Notes under the pieces: model-generated | What the model saw: the letters and a program-made list of their open reading frames with translations, nothing else | What the model was told of the DNA's origin: nothing | Databases searched by the model: none | Part shown: in pieces, positions 13,149-24,308 of the stretch | How the letters are laid out: each line of letters begins with the position of its first letter | Numbering within the stretch: position 1 is the first letter of the stretch | Assembly (NCBI RefSeq): GCF_032854445.1 | Contig: NC_088298.1 | Coordinates: forward strand, 8,483,504-8,547,503 | DNA length: 64,000 nt | Direction of reading: 5' to 3' | DNA from: Liolophura sinensis | Lineage: Eukaryota; Mollusca; Polyplacophora; Chitonida; Chitonidae | Position numbers and translations under genes: made by a program

Positions 13149-15878
13149 ACACGGACCAGTCGTACTTATGCATGATTTCATTTGCTTGCCTGATTGATCT
13201 AATATTCGATTCTCGGACGGGCAGCTGAAACTGCACGATCTCGTCGGGGGTCAGGGGGGTGTTTATCGACCAATCAGAGCATTTCTCCTCGAACGCGCGC
13301 TGGAGTAGAGAGAGGGAGAGAGAGAGAAGGAGATGGTATAGTTGGTACTGGATAACATCCTATCCCGATATTTGACATGTCCGTCCATCGGGATATTTCG
13401 GCGAAGATGGCGGGCAAGAAAATGAAAGAAACAGACGGCAGGTTGACATGACGTATTCTAGAATGAGGTAAGAAGTACTTGTAGCAACATGTTTCTTCAA
13501 ACTCTCTCCGTAATGTCATACTCCTCGCCCTCCCAAGTGGCTGGCAACAAATGCCAAACGACCGCTCAGCGGGGAATAGCCTCTCCTGCCATATATTGCT
13601 GGCTTGGGAACCCTATTTAAGCGTCGTAGTGTTGCCTTTCGTATCGATCTATCTTAGTCAGCATGATTTTCCCCCCATCTATCCGTCCGCCCGTATATAG
13701 CGTAGATGCGTTCACAATCTCACAAGTTTTATATCGTGTTTCACAATAATTGGCCATGTTTGACGAAGAGAGTTCACGCAATATCCAATTCCTGGGTTAT
13801 CCGTGGCTATAGCTAGCCCCCTGCCGTTACCAAAGAAACACTTCGTTATTCAGTCGTCTTCATCCGGGACATAACTGACGAATTATTCATGATGACATGA
13901 TTATTCGCCTCTTATTGCATGTAAAGAGCGATTAACATTTCTAGAGGCTCCTAAAGGGAGTTGATATAAAATTGTCCAAATTAACATATTAGTCATATCT
14001 AGGCTAAAGAGTCTAAGGCTAGGTTTTCTAGAGTTTGTTCAGCAATCTTTCCTCCACCGACTGGTTTGGATGCCAATAAGCCTCCGCAAACGAGGCCTGC
14101 GCGGTTGTGTCAATATTCCGCGGTGCCATGTCAACTGTCCCTTGCGAATGTCAATATCGAGTTGGGTTTTGTTTGCTCAGCAAATTCAAATTTCTGTCGG
14201 GCTAATTCAAGGTGTTGGAGTGGTGTGATAGCAGACCGTGAAGTCTGGGATTTTCCACACATGAAGCTCCACCTGGTGCTGTGGTTCTTTTGGAAACCAC
14301 GTGTGACTGGTGTCTCGCGTGATTTCTCGAAAGGTTATATCCGAAAAGTTTCTGAGGAAACAAACTAGCCAAAGTATCATATGTGTGGTGATAATAATGC
14401 ACAACAATAATATGTAATTAGAATTTGGAACAATATTGTGCAACCACAATGTGTAACAATGATGTAAAACGATAATGAGTAACACTAATGTAAAATTTCA
14501 GTTTGTTACAATAATGTGTAACGATAAAGTGTAACGATAACTTCAGTTTAAATCTCACCTTCTTATACTTTCAGCCCCGCTGAATTTCGTTAGTGGATTA
14601 GGTTAAAAACATATGCACATGTATTAATGAATGAATGGTTATGGTTTAACGCCACATCGGCAATATTTCAGCCATATCGAGGTAGGACGTTCAACAAAAA
14701 AGCTGTGTGTTACATTCAATTATGCATAATACCCTCGAGAGTAAACGGTATGAGTTTTTTAAAGAAAAATGGCAATGACAGGAAAATATAGAGCGTCAGC
14801 CGCATGAGCCTTTGTCTTCTTTTTATGTTTTTTTCGTTATTCGATGGATTATGCTTGACCAAACCTTCGTGGTTGTCGAAATATCGACGTGCCACCATCA
14901 GAATTTCAGGTTTACAGGTGTGGCGAGTAATATTTGGTTTATTGAAGACAAGCGTTCTTTCCATTCCTCAGCTTTATAGGCCTTTGCTCACTTTAGTGAC
15001 CCGGTCGACGAGGGTTGTTTTATCATGTAGTGCGGCTAATTTTATTTATCTGCCTCGTCGTACTCTCGTGCTTGGCCGACGGATACCGTTGATTGAGGAG
15101 GCCGTTAATTTAGAAGTGGCCCTTAATGGTCTGCCAGTTAAAAGATGCCAGGTCTGCCCTGCTTGCCCTCATCGTCTCTAACCCTGCTGCTTCAAAATCA
15201 GGAAGAAGATGATGTCTTTTTGGCCACGAGCTCTGTCCCAGGAGCGACCTGTGTTTCGTCTAGACTCTGCACCTCCAAGAGACTGTCTACGGCCAGGTCA
15301 CAAGAAGTTTAAAACCTCGGTGGCTTCGGCCAAACGGAGAAAATATGGAAGGGCAGAAAGATAAATTGGCGGTGTTTTCTTTCCATTATCGATTCCCCAG
15401 TTGGACGAGTGGCTGAAATATATAGGAAGTATGAAACCTTGCTTGTTCCGGATAACCGATCCGTTGTATCTGCACAATAAACGCTGTCGACCCACTCCAT
15501 TGCTCTATCTCTACATTGGTTTGGCTAGAGACAGTGACTAATGCTCAATCTGTGAGCTGGCTTCGATCGAACCATCTCTATTCCTAACTCATCCATATTC
15601 ATAACGGTATACATATGAGTGGGAAAGGTTAAAACATATATGCAAAGTGGCCACATGTCTTTGACCTCGAAGGTTAAAGCAGAAAACTGGTCGGTTTGTC
15701 ATCGGTTTTGGGTAAGACGCTTAATAAAAAATAATAAACCGCATGTTAAGTGAGCCCATAAAACTCCGTACATAATTTTGAATATCCGCAAATAAGATCT
15801 GCGTCTCTGAGGCCTTATTGTTTACGATATGTAAGTGTTTATTACGTGTAAGGCATTTCTTTTGATGATTGTAACATT
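13149..15878. other. Non-coding stretch
   Basis: Contains a GA-rich microsatellite (about 13307-13336), a degenerate short-period stretch with repeated aatgtgtaac-type words (14390-14545) and the minus-strand tail at 14622. The 125-codon frame at 14804-15181 shows no domain. Confidence 0.55.
14622..14690 (-). mobile_element. Tail remnant of a second, related SINE/LINE family
   Basis: On the minus strand the piece reads gaaatattgccgatgtggcg, then ttaaaccataaccattcatt and a short (ATTC/ATTA) end. The plan matches the main family (attctt..tacggcgtaaaac then a 4-bp repeat), but the sequence is clearly different. No body of the element is left. Confidence 0.5.
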
Positions 15879-15891
15879 AATTGGCCTTTAC

Positions 15892-16120
15892 GCCGCGTAA
15901 TGACCCAGAAGCCTCTCACCAATGCGGTCGCTGTGAGTTAAAGTGCAACTCATGCTGGCTTCCTCTCCGGTCGTAAATGGAAAGCTCTGCCAGCAACCTG
16001 CGGATGATCGTGGGTTTTCCCTGGGCTCTGCGCGGTTTCCGCCCATCATAATGCTGGCCGCCGTCGTATAAGTGAAATATTCTTGAGTACGGCGTAAAAC
16101 ACCAACCAAATAAATAAATA
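15892..16120 (+). mobile_element. tRNA-derived SINE with well-kept core
   Basis: This copy has the clearest core: gctggcttcctctccggtcg, gccagcaacctgcggatgat, ggtttccgcccatcataatg, ctggccgccgtcgtataagt, then aaatattcttgagtacggcg and (AAAT)n. The tRNA-like head is shortened and its A-box is missing; the B-box region survives near 15935-15945. Flanks AATTGGCCTTTAC (15879-15891) and AATGGGCTTTTAC (from 16121) agree at 11 of 13 positions and are read as the target-site duplication. Confidence 0.82.
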
Positions 16121-17867
16121 AATGGGCTTTTACTCTTACCGAGTTAAACGCCCTGTGACATTTAGTTTCGCATGTTTTCCAAATGCTTCATTTCCGAACA
16201 ATTCATATATTATGTTGGTTAGTATACCATACGCGCCCACCAGACTCATAATTTAGCCCTGGGGAGTCCAGACCACGTCAGAGCTAGGACACGACCATTC
16301 TCATTTGCTATACGTACAGTATGACAGACACGTGAAAGTTACCGTATCCTCACAACAACAAGACTAGAAAGAAAAACGAAAGTCTCGTGAATTAACAATA
16401 AACATCAGGCACTGATGTGAGTTGATTTGTCTGCACATGGTTCCGTATTACATTACAAGTCTATATTTGAAACAATTGGTCCCGTAAGTAACCACTTATG
16501 CTTGGCGGTTTCTGTGTCATTAGCTGATATCGTGCATTGTGTTTTAAAATATATAGATGCACATGCGCCCTTTCTGCATTAAAGGGTATACAGTCTTAGA
16601 TTATGTTGGTTATTATAATCATATATTCTATGAAATACATCTTTTGTACAAGGTATGGCACACATGACCTTACACCTTGGACAAGAGCCACTGTGTACTG
16701 GAAAGACTTCGCCAAAATATGATAGGATTCATATTTTCCAATTTTCAACAGTATTGGCTAAAATTTGAAAAGCAATCACCACCTCCACCCCACCCCCTCC
16801 CCCACCCCACTACAACCCTTTTTTTACATAAACTTCTTGAAGAAATTGCCCTTTAGTCTTCTGAAGGTACCAGTTGGATTTTCTCTGGCGCTATCTAGGC
16901 CGAGCGACGTCGTTGGGGAATGAAAGTAAACATTTGCCGAGGGTATTTACCAAAACCTCAAGGAAATTATTTTCGTAGTACGAGTGTTTGCCAACTGCTT
17001 CTTGTCGCCATGGTATAATACAATTTTAGTGATAGGTTTTTGGCCAGTTGGTCCACAGCAACGCAGCGCGTGCTTCTAACCGGCGACAAGGAGCGAGTGA
17101 GCGAAGTCTTTCTCGCTATGAAAATTCCCTAGATTAGTCGAGATGTATGCACTGGAATGTACCAGGCTTGAAGTTTCTGAACGAAACCTGCCTAGGAGAC
17201 AAAACCCCCTGGGAAAGTTTCTCCAACTCATTTCAATCTGGTAAACACAACGGGTCTATCCAATCGGAATTTTCGTGCAAAGGTGGTAATTATGACTTCC
17301 GGTGCGTGGCATTCTGGGAAATTCGTTCCATCTTTTTCACCCCTAGACCACCGACGCAGCCATTGTTTGATTTCAACTGAGGTCGCGCCAGGAATTCGAT
17401 TCGATCGAAACCCAGGACGTGTCATTTAACGCCGAGCAATATGCATCCTACGATATGCTAAAGACCTGCCTTGGAAAGGCTCTCGGTTTTTACCTTATTT
17501 GAATATGTAAGTGCATTTCCTGAGTTTAAAAATGTTCGGCTGCCACAAGAAGACGTCATACTTAATGCCACGCGGTGACGTTCGATCTTGGAACTGTAAC
17601 ACAATACATAACACTGTTTCTGTCGTGTTTTGGTCTTCACTAACTGTTTCGATCATGAACCCACTTTGCACTTGTAATTCGAATTAAATTGTTGTGAGTT
17701 TTCCTTTGTGAAGACATGTGATCTCGCAATGTACTCTTGTCTTGCTTGTGTAGACACACAACATACCTAATGTGACACAGACACGGGTTAATAGTGACAA
17801 TCGAGTAGCTGACCGATATAACCCGCGTGATTGCTTAGCAACACTACAACAGGTGTAAACAACTTCG

Positions 17868-17879
17868 AGTCACGTGACT
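17868..17879. promoter_or_regulatory. E-box/CLEAR-type palindrome AGTCACGTGACT
   Basis: Perfect 12-bp palindrome containing GTCACGTGAC. A G-rich stretch (17909-17933) lies just downstream. Confidence 0.4.
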
Positions 17880-18544
17880 GCACGCCATTGTAGTGCAGGT
17901 TGCGGTTCGGGGCGGGTGGGGTCTGAGGGGAGGCTGATTCGATGTTCACTGTCAAGCCTACATAGGCGACCGAAGACAATCCTGTCGACTGTTTCAGTAA
18001 TATTACAGACGTAGCTGCCTTTGCCAATATGATCAGCAGGGTGTCTAGAAAATGCGAAATGGGATGGGAGGGAAAACAATCGCGAGTTAGTACCTATTGT
18101 TTAATCCGGATAACCGACTGAGTTGTGGGAAAGACAGACAAAGTCCGTATCCGGAAAATTTGTCGATCAAGTTCTACAATTGGCGATGCTTGACGTGTAC
18201 ACAATGGTACACGCTGGTATACATTAACTCCATCTCTCTCCTAACCCTATAAATAAGTCCATTAAGTTTTCGTCGCTATTGTTTTGGATGTGCTTTATTT
18301 TTTTGGAATACGTTTTTTAGTTGAGGTTAACAAGTACATTCCTTTGTAAGTTTCTCTAAGGGAGCTGAATCAACCTTACCTGTTCAACCTGAAAAGCCTT
18401 TACAATATGCAGCTTGTCCAGATAATAGGTACATTATTAAATGTGATTTCAACCACGTTTCCGCCATGTACTAGCAAACATGTACATTTCAACAGCCTGT
18501 AACCATACAAGTCGCATGGCTGTTACTTAGCAGAAGTCATTACT

Positions 18545-18717
18545 GCGTTGAAAATGGTAATGGAATCTCCGTTATCCGAAAGATGAAATTGCTGTCCTTT
18601 GCCTAGAAGGACGTGAGTTCAAATCCAGGTCTTGTTGGTTCCAATGCACGTTTAAGTTAGAAACTTGGCCAACAACAGTAATTAAATATCGGGTAAGTAA
18701 ATAAATAAACAAATGAA
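18545..18717 (+). mobile_element. tRNA-derived SINE-like element, second type
   Basis: A B-box-like motif gtgagttcaaatcc at about 18612-18625 sits about 90 bp in front of an A-rich tail gtaagtaaataaataaacaa. The body between (ggtcttgttggttccaatgc..) does not match the main family's core. The A-box is degenerate and no duplication was seen, so the limits are approximate. Confidence 0.45.
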
Positions 18718-18976
18718 ATGTCTCTGGTGGTTTAGTTAGATGAAAAATTAGAAGATATTTTGATACTGAAATTGACTAAGTCTATGTTCCCTCCCAGTAA
18801 CCAGTGGTGGATGTAACAAGTGGGGGGGTTGAACTTACGCCGCCATTGCTGAGAGGTCATTAAGCACTATGTACCGCGTGGAAAGATAGTATCTTTGTCC
18901 TCTGTAAACGGCGTCGTTTGGATTACTCTTCAGAAAACGACTGTGTACAATTGTGTACATCCACAATGGCATTTGT

Positions 18977-19280
18977 AAATGGTACACAAACGTCATTGGG
19001 GCGTGTTATACAAATGCCACAATTTGTGCACTGCTGGTACACAAAATGATGCGCACTTGTGTGACAAATAACACAATTTACATACTTCTGGAACACAAAA
19101 TTATGTGCATTTTTGTCACAAATGAAACAATTTATGCACTGCTGATACTCACAAATGATGTGCATTTTCTCACAAATAACACAACTTGCGTACTGCTGGT
19201 ACACAAAATTTTATGCATTTTTGTCACAAATAACACAATTTGTGCATTGCTGGTAAACAAAATAAAGTACATTTTTGGCA
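18977..19280 (+). repeat. 54-bp minisatellite, about 5.5 copies
   Basis: Copies start at 18977, 19031, 19085, 19139, 19193 and 19247 with an exact spacing of 54 bp. Each holds ctg(c)tggtacacaaaat, a variable gtgcattt segment and gtcacaaataacacaattt. Copies differ from each other at many positions, so the array is old. Because 54 is 18 codons, the array stays open on both strands; the minus-strand frame repeats a C-x2-C pattern. I do not call it a gene. Confidence 0.9.
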
Positions 19281-21267
19281 TAATATTCTGTACGACACAC
19301 AGTGGCTTTTAGAATGTTGAGTCGGGTTATAAAACATCGAAATAACTCTAAGTTATACATCAGAGTTTGATTGAATAGTAAGCACTTTCAATTATCGAAT
19401 ACCTATGTCCTTAAATTTGGCGACTGTTGGCGCCATGAAGAACCAGTATCACTTTATGCGTTCCGCGGGCTTCTTTAAAAGAGACCGCCTTACTTCAGAC
19501 GATTTTCAGCGCCATGTTTACAAAGCCCTAAGGCAAAAAGAATATAGTCGTGTGAAGGGACGCTTGATTTTGACAAGACAATGTCTGAAATCTGGTCATT
19601 CCCATAGGCCAACGCACTCGACACTATTTACAATTGGACGCCTGGTAAAAAAAATATGAATGACTGTGGGTATATAGAGTAGTGCTAGTGGAGAAGGAAT
19701 TTGGCTATAAAACGATGCCTTAGGGACAGCCGTTCCTTGTTACACAGTCTGAAAGGCTAGAACGGCTATTTAACGGCGAAATCCGCCGCAAGCCTTACGA
19801 AGGCCTTTGATACAATTTCAGCCAAGGTCGCTAGGCTAATCGTTCGGTTTAACGCTCTGTTTACTCGAGACATAAAAGAGTCTACGGAACTCCACACACA
19901 ACGACGCCTAGCGGGAAGAGACTAAGAACCCTGGCTTCGATATTCGGTAATTTATTGTGGTAAAAGGAAAATAAACTACTCGCCAAGGCCGAGATCTCTT
20001 TCCTGTGAACACGCAGGGCTTAATAAAAGGGATTTTATCCTCGCCTGCTACCTCTGATTCCGCTTTACGACATCGGCGTACCGTAAATTGGCTCTGTCAC
20101 GTAAACTTGTCATCATTATGCTGATTGGCTGAGCTAACCCGCGTGCTTAAAATCGCCCGGATGTTGTGTCATTTAAAGCCGCCAGTTGTAACCTTTTGAC
20201 GTAGCGCCCCATTTGGCCTTCAGTACAGAAGCGCTGTACAGTGAAATCGACGGAGCCGCCTATCAGTGACGAATAGCCTGTCCTCCATGATGAAGCTATT
20301 GTTGGGAGGTTGCGCGAACTGGCGGGTTAATTTTCTCTTCATTGCTGACACGGTTCCTGCGTGCAAAGTCATGGAATGTCCAGTCCAATTTCTCACTTTG
20401 CTCCAAGGTTATGGTTTGCGTCCATTTAAGAAGCCATTTTAGATATAGGCGAAGTTACAATGAGAGCGCCCATTTTAAAAAAACAAACCTCCTATATCAC
20501 AGACCTATTTTGAAAAATTTTCCAAAATTATAAAATCTAATAATTTGCATATTTGAGAGCCAAAAAATTTAAAATTGCTAAAGATTAGTCTTGACACAAC
20601 GTTTATTTTATATTCCGGTAGGAGATTTTCGAGTTCGACCTCATTTATCGTGAAAGTTAATTAAAAACGTCCGAGTGTAGCATATGACGTGCTAAAAATG
20701 CTGCTCAGCTATTCTTCATTACGTTTACTATAACATGGGCATTTGAAAAAGTTTCACAAAGATTAATTTAGAGTAGACGAATTATATGTATAAAAAGAAT
20801 ACATAATTATATGGGAAAACGCGAAAAATACTAAAGGTATAATCCATTTAGTAATTACGGTTTCCACAAAAATGTGGAATGGTTGCAAAACACAAGCTGA
20901 TTGAGATGGAAAAAATCGATTAAGGTCTGTCCCCCGGGAAGTTGTTAGTCTTCAGCGACTTCATCTGGAAGGTCTCACGTTCGGTTGTTAGCTTCCGAGA
21001 ATGTGTGCGCATGTCACTCATCGAGTCTGATTCACAAAACCATTTTTGGGCTGGTCCAAAAAGTTTATTTTCTTTCAAAACAAAAATATTTGTTTGGTGG
21101 CTTACAAATTGCAGTTTTCTAAAATTATACTACAACATACATCACGCGAATCTGATACACGTGTGGAGGATTTCATACTAAATTACAATTTTAATGTGAA
21201 CCCAGAAGTCATTTTGAGAAAGGGGTTCCAGTGGCACTAACTTTTTGACATCTGGGAAAGGTTTCCT

Positions 21268-21275
21268 TGACGTCA
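21268..21275. promoter_or_regulatory. CRE palindrome TGACGTCA
   Basis: Exact full cAMP-response-element palindrome bound by CREB/ATF factors. Motif only. Confidence 0.28.
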
Positions 21276-22000
21276 TAGGTGTGTGTGAGGGTAAGGGAGG
21301 GGTATAGTCCTACAATTTATTCTTTAACAGATGCGTTGTAGGCTTAATTGCGCTACGTTAAGTCTGTAGCCCGGCTCTGGTGTTACTAGTTTTGCTATAG
21401 TTTCGTATTTGTCCATGGAAAGGAAATTTGACGGATATTTGCCAATTCTATGTGCTGATGAGAAAACATCTGCTTGGCCCGAATACATAAATGAAGCCCC
21501 ATAATCACTCTTATTCTAATCCGAAGTTCCATAGTTTCTTCCGTCTCTGCCGATGACTGCAAGTGAACAATGGTGGACTAATGAAACTGAGGCCTGTTGA
21601 TTTGCGCGTGCCCTTACCTCGCCTTTATCGCAATTTGACGTGTTCGGTTGTCAAAATAAGTCGCAGAACGGCTAAACTTTGACATACCAGTGAATAACCT
21701 TTTAAACCCTAATCCACATCCAGTCCCTTGCCAAAAACAAATTTCACTGACCGCTTTCGTGCCGATTTATCTACATAACAAAGAGGTGATTGGATTAGCT
21801 GGGAGTTGTTTTTGTTTACAAAATGGCTGTCGTTTATGCTGAGACATTTATTACACTGTTAACTTTATTAACAAATAAGCATTCTTTTTTCGTGCGTAAA
21901 TAACTTTCATAGTGTTCAGTTACTGGAGCGTTGCCAGAACAAAACTTCCCAAAAAAATCCCCCTGTACGTCCAAATAATAGAGCGTTTATTCCTGATGAT

Positions 22001-22002
22001 TT

Positions 22003-22033
<31 letters not shown>

Positions 22034-22034
22034 G
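22001..22034 (+). repeat. (GT)n followed by 18 G
   Basis: A short (gt)8 tract runs into 18 consecutive G (22017-22034), the longest G run here. Confidence 0.95.
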
Positions 22035-22730
22035 CTGGATATTTGGCTGCCTTTGCATGATGGAAATTCATTTATTATGCAGTCTTTCAATGAAAGAAAG
22101 GGCGCTTACTTGTCCATCTTTGCGCGATGGACGCACGTACGTCTCGAAGCTGGGCTCGCCCGAAAACGACTTCCAGTTTGGTAGCAGAGCAAGGTCTGTG
22201 TGTCGTTCGAGCCAAAACGCTAAATCTTTTTATGTAAACCCCGATGCTTTTCTCCAGTGTGCAATCTCATAAAGACTTCTGAAGAAAACATGGGTCAGGG
22301 GGCCCGCTAAACAGGGCAGAAGAATAAGAGGCGTTTGATCCGTGTGCCGTTACCCTAGCCAAGTCCATAATTTATAATCTCCCCGATGAGGTTTGAATAG
22401 AGCGCGTTGTGAATCGGCCGAATTATTCTTTTCAGTTCCTCCCTGTACCCGCCGTCTGTAGTTGCAATGCCTTCTCTTTTTCAATGCGCCTTTCGCCTTT
22501 GATGTAAAAGCTGATCTAATTAGATTTCGACTCTCCTCTGGAATTTCTTTGGACAACCTTCAGTGAATGTCTTTGCTTCGCTTGGCAGTTTAGTTGTATT
22601 GACTCGATTCGTGTGCCTACCTTACACCGTTTTTCAGTACAGACCTATCTCCCGCGAGCCGGATCGGCCATGGCTGACATATGGCTACGCTGTCTCCAAG
22701 GATCTCGATAATATCCATATTGAGAAGTTG

Positions 22731-22744
22731 GTTACCATGGCAAC
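22731..22744. promoter_or_regulatory. RFX-type X-box GTTACCATGGCAAC
   Basis: Full match to the RFX consensus GTNRCC-NN-RGYAAC. RFX factors control ciliary and other genes in animals; no target is recognised here. Confidence 0.4.
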
Positions 22745-23130
22745 CCATATGTACGACATGCTATTCTTTTGTCTATTATATAATTTACCCCTGCCATAGT
22801 GACGATAACAGACTAGACAGTTAGACTCTCGAAACACAATACCAGTCATCGATAACCCCCACGGCCATAGTATTCCTTCTCAGACAGTAAAATGTCTTCC
22901 CAGTAGTAATGACATAGACAGTCATTTAATTGTCCGATCCTCAAACACAATCCGGATTTTAGATATACCGGCAGCCTCTATCACGTGACTCACTAACTCT
23001 CCTCTATCATACAACACTCGCAACGCTTGGTGCTGTTACGGCTGTCAACAAATCAAAATTGGCAAGGAAAGACCTAACACAGGGTGTGGAAGAGGCACAC
23101 TCAAAAAATTAATCTGTGAATTTCAACTGA

Positions 23131-23236
23131 AAATCTGTTGTCTGAGTGATGTTAGAATGTATTCCGTTATTACAGCATAATGCTGTGTCATATTTAATAT
23201 AATATCCCGTTAGTTTAATAGAATCTGTATTATCTA
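23131..23236 (+). repeat. Dispersed repeat, copy 1
   Basis: aatctgttgtctgagtgatg, aatgtattccgttattac, ataatgctgtgtcatattta, gttagtttaatagaatct match, in order and orientation, the block at 54603-54706. The family is unknown to me; no terminal structure is visible. Confidence 0.65.
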
Positions 23237-23264
23237 TTTTATTATTATCAATAATAATAAAATA
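23235..23264. repeat. AT-rich perfect inverted repeat
   Basis: Arms TATTTTATTATTAT (23235-23248) and ATAATAATAAAATA (23251-23264) pair fully with a 2-bp centre. It abuts the dispersed repeat ending at about 23236. Confidence 0.8.
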
Positions 23265-23643
23265 ATAGCAATAATAATAAAATAATAGCAAAATATACAT
23301 CACTTTACAAAAGAAGCCGAAATCAAATCAAAAGTCATCATTATTTTCGAACTGGAAAGGGTTTTATGTCATATACATTAAAAAAGAGAAAAAATAAACA
23401 GAAAGTGTTGTATTGCTACCTAGCTGAGCTGGTGATAGTAAAATAATGTTAAAGTAAAATACATCTCTAGAAAAATATATATGTATTGATATTTAAACCC
23501 TATAGATAAAACAGAAAATAAAAGACATGGTGCAATTTTTTCTAAACCTGGTGATTTAAACTATTTATTCCAAAAATCTCATCCTTTCATAGGTATAAAT
23601 ATAGGATGTTTGCCAGGTTGTAATAAGTGTTGCCATTTTCTCT

Positions 23644-23772
23644 GGGGCCGGTTTCATGAAGCTCTCTTAGTTAATAAAGGCCTTATGACAAAGTACATGT
23701 ATGTTGTAGAGATATAAAATGAACTTACCTAAGGGCAACTTAACACTAAGTATGCTTCATGAAACCGACCCC
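23644..23772. mobile_element. Short inverted-repeat element (MITE-like), 129 bp
   Basis: The element starts with GGGGCCGGTTTCATGAAGC and ends with the reverse complement of GGGGTCGGTTTCATGAAGC: 19-bp terminal inverted repeats with one mismatch. Further inside, cttagttaa and ttaacactaag give a second, weaker pairing. No coding capacity. A target-site duplication is not obvious. Confidence 0.7.
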
Positions 23773-24086
23773 TCGGCTGTCAATATCGCCATACAAGTAA
23801 AGTATTGTCGATTATATATGGACTAAAATATTAACCATACAAAAATGAAAATTCCGTACATAGGTTATTTGAATCATAGTTTCAAAATAGCAGTGATTTC
23901 TGTAAATAATCTTAAAATTTATTGGAACTGTGTTTGTCGATATTTACGTTTGATATCGACAAAATTTCATTTATTAATTTCTGTAAATATGGCTGAATCA
24001 AAAATCAAAAGACATTAATTTCCTGAGTTAATCGATGATTGGTCGACCGCTTAATGAAACTCAGATGGCATTGGATGTATTGCGTG

Positions 24087-24094
24087 TCACGTGA
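24087..24094. promoter_or_regulatory. TCACGTGA site
   Basis: Eight-base E-box palindrome; another lies 214 bp downstream at 24301-24308. Further lone copies are at 22981-22988 and 45196-45203. Confidence 0.3.
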
Positions 24095-24300
24095 GTAATT
24101 AATAATTAACAAATCGTCTAGCGGTGGCGATAATTGATAATTGTTAAACAAGTAAGGCTGCGGGGTATGTTGGTTCTAGTCACAGCAACAACTCAGCCGG
24201 ACAAAAACACGGAGAGGATTAATTTTTCATGAACGCGACGGCCTGCCCTTTGTCTTGCTATTTTTATGGCGCTGATGAGAAAGTAACCTCCGATCGTAGG

Positions 24301-24308
24301 TCACGTGA
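24301..24308. promoter_or_regulatory. TCACGTGA site
   Basis: Second member of the close pair with 24087-24094. Confidence 0.3.

Larger units (their letters stand above)
16133..22730. other. Non-coding stretch
   Basis: Outside the SINE-like element at 18545 and the 54-bp array at 18977, unique sequence without recognised genes. A C-rich block (16781-16808), a G-rich block (17909-17933) and the 18-G run at 22017 stand out. Confidence 0.55.

Noticed and set aside
4142-20806. Shared word tatatgtataaaaa(a)gaatacat at about 4142 and 20785
   Set aside because: Only about 22 bp, AT-rich and without matching flanks; too short to call a repeat.
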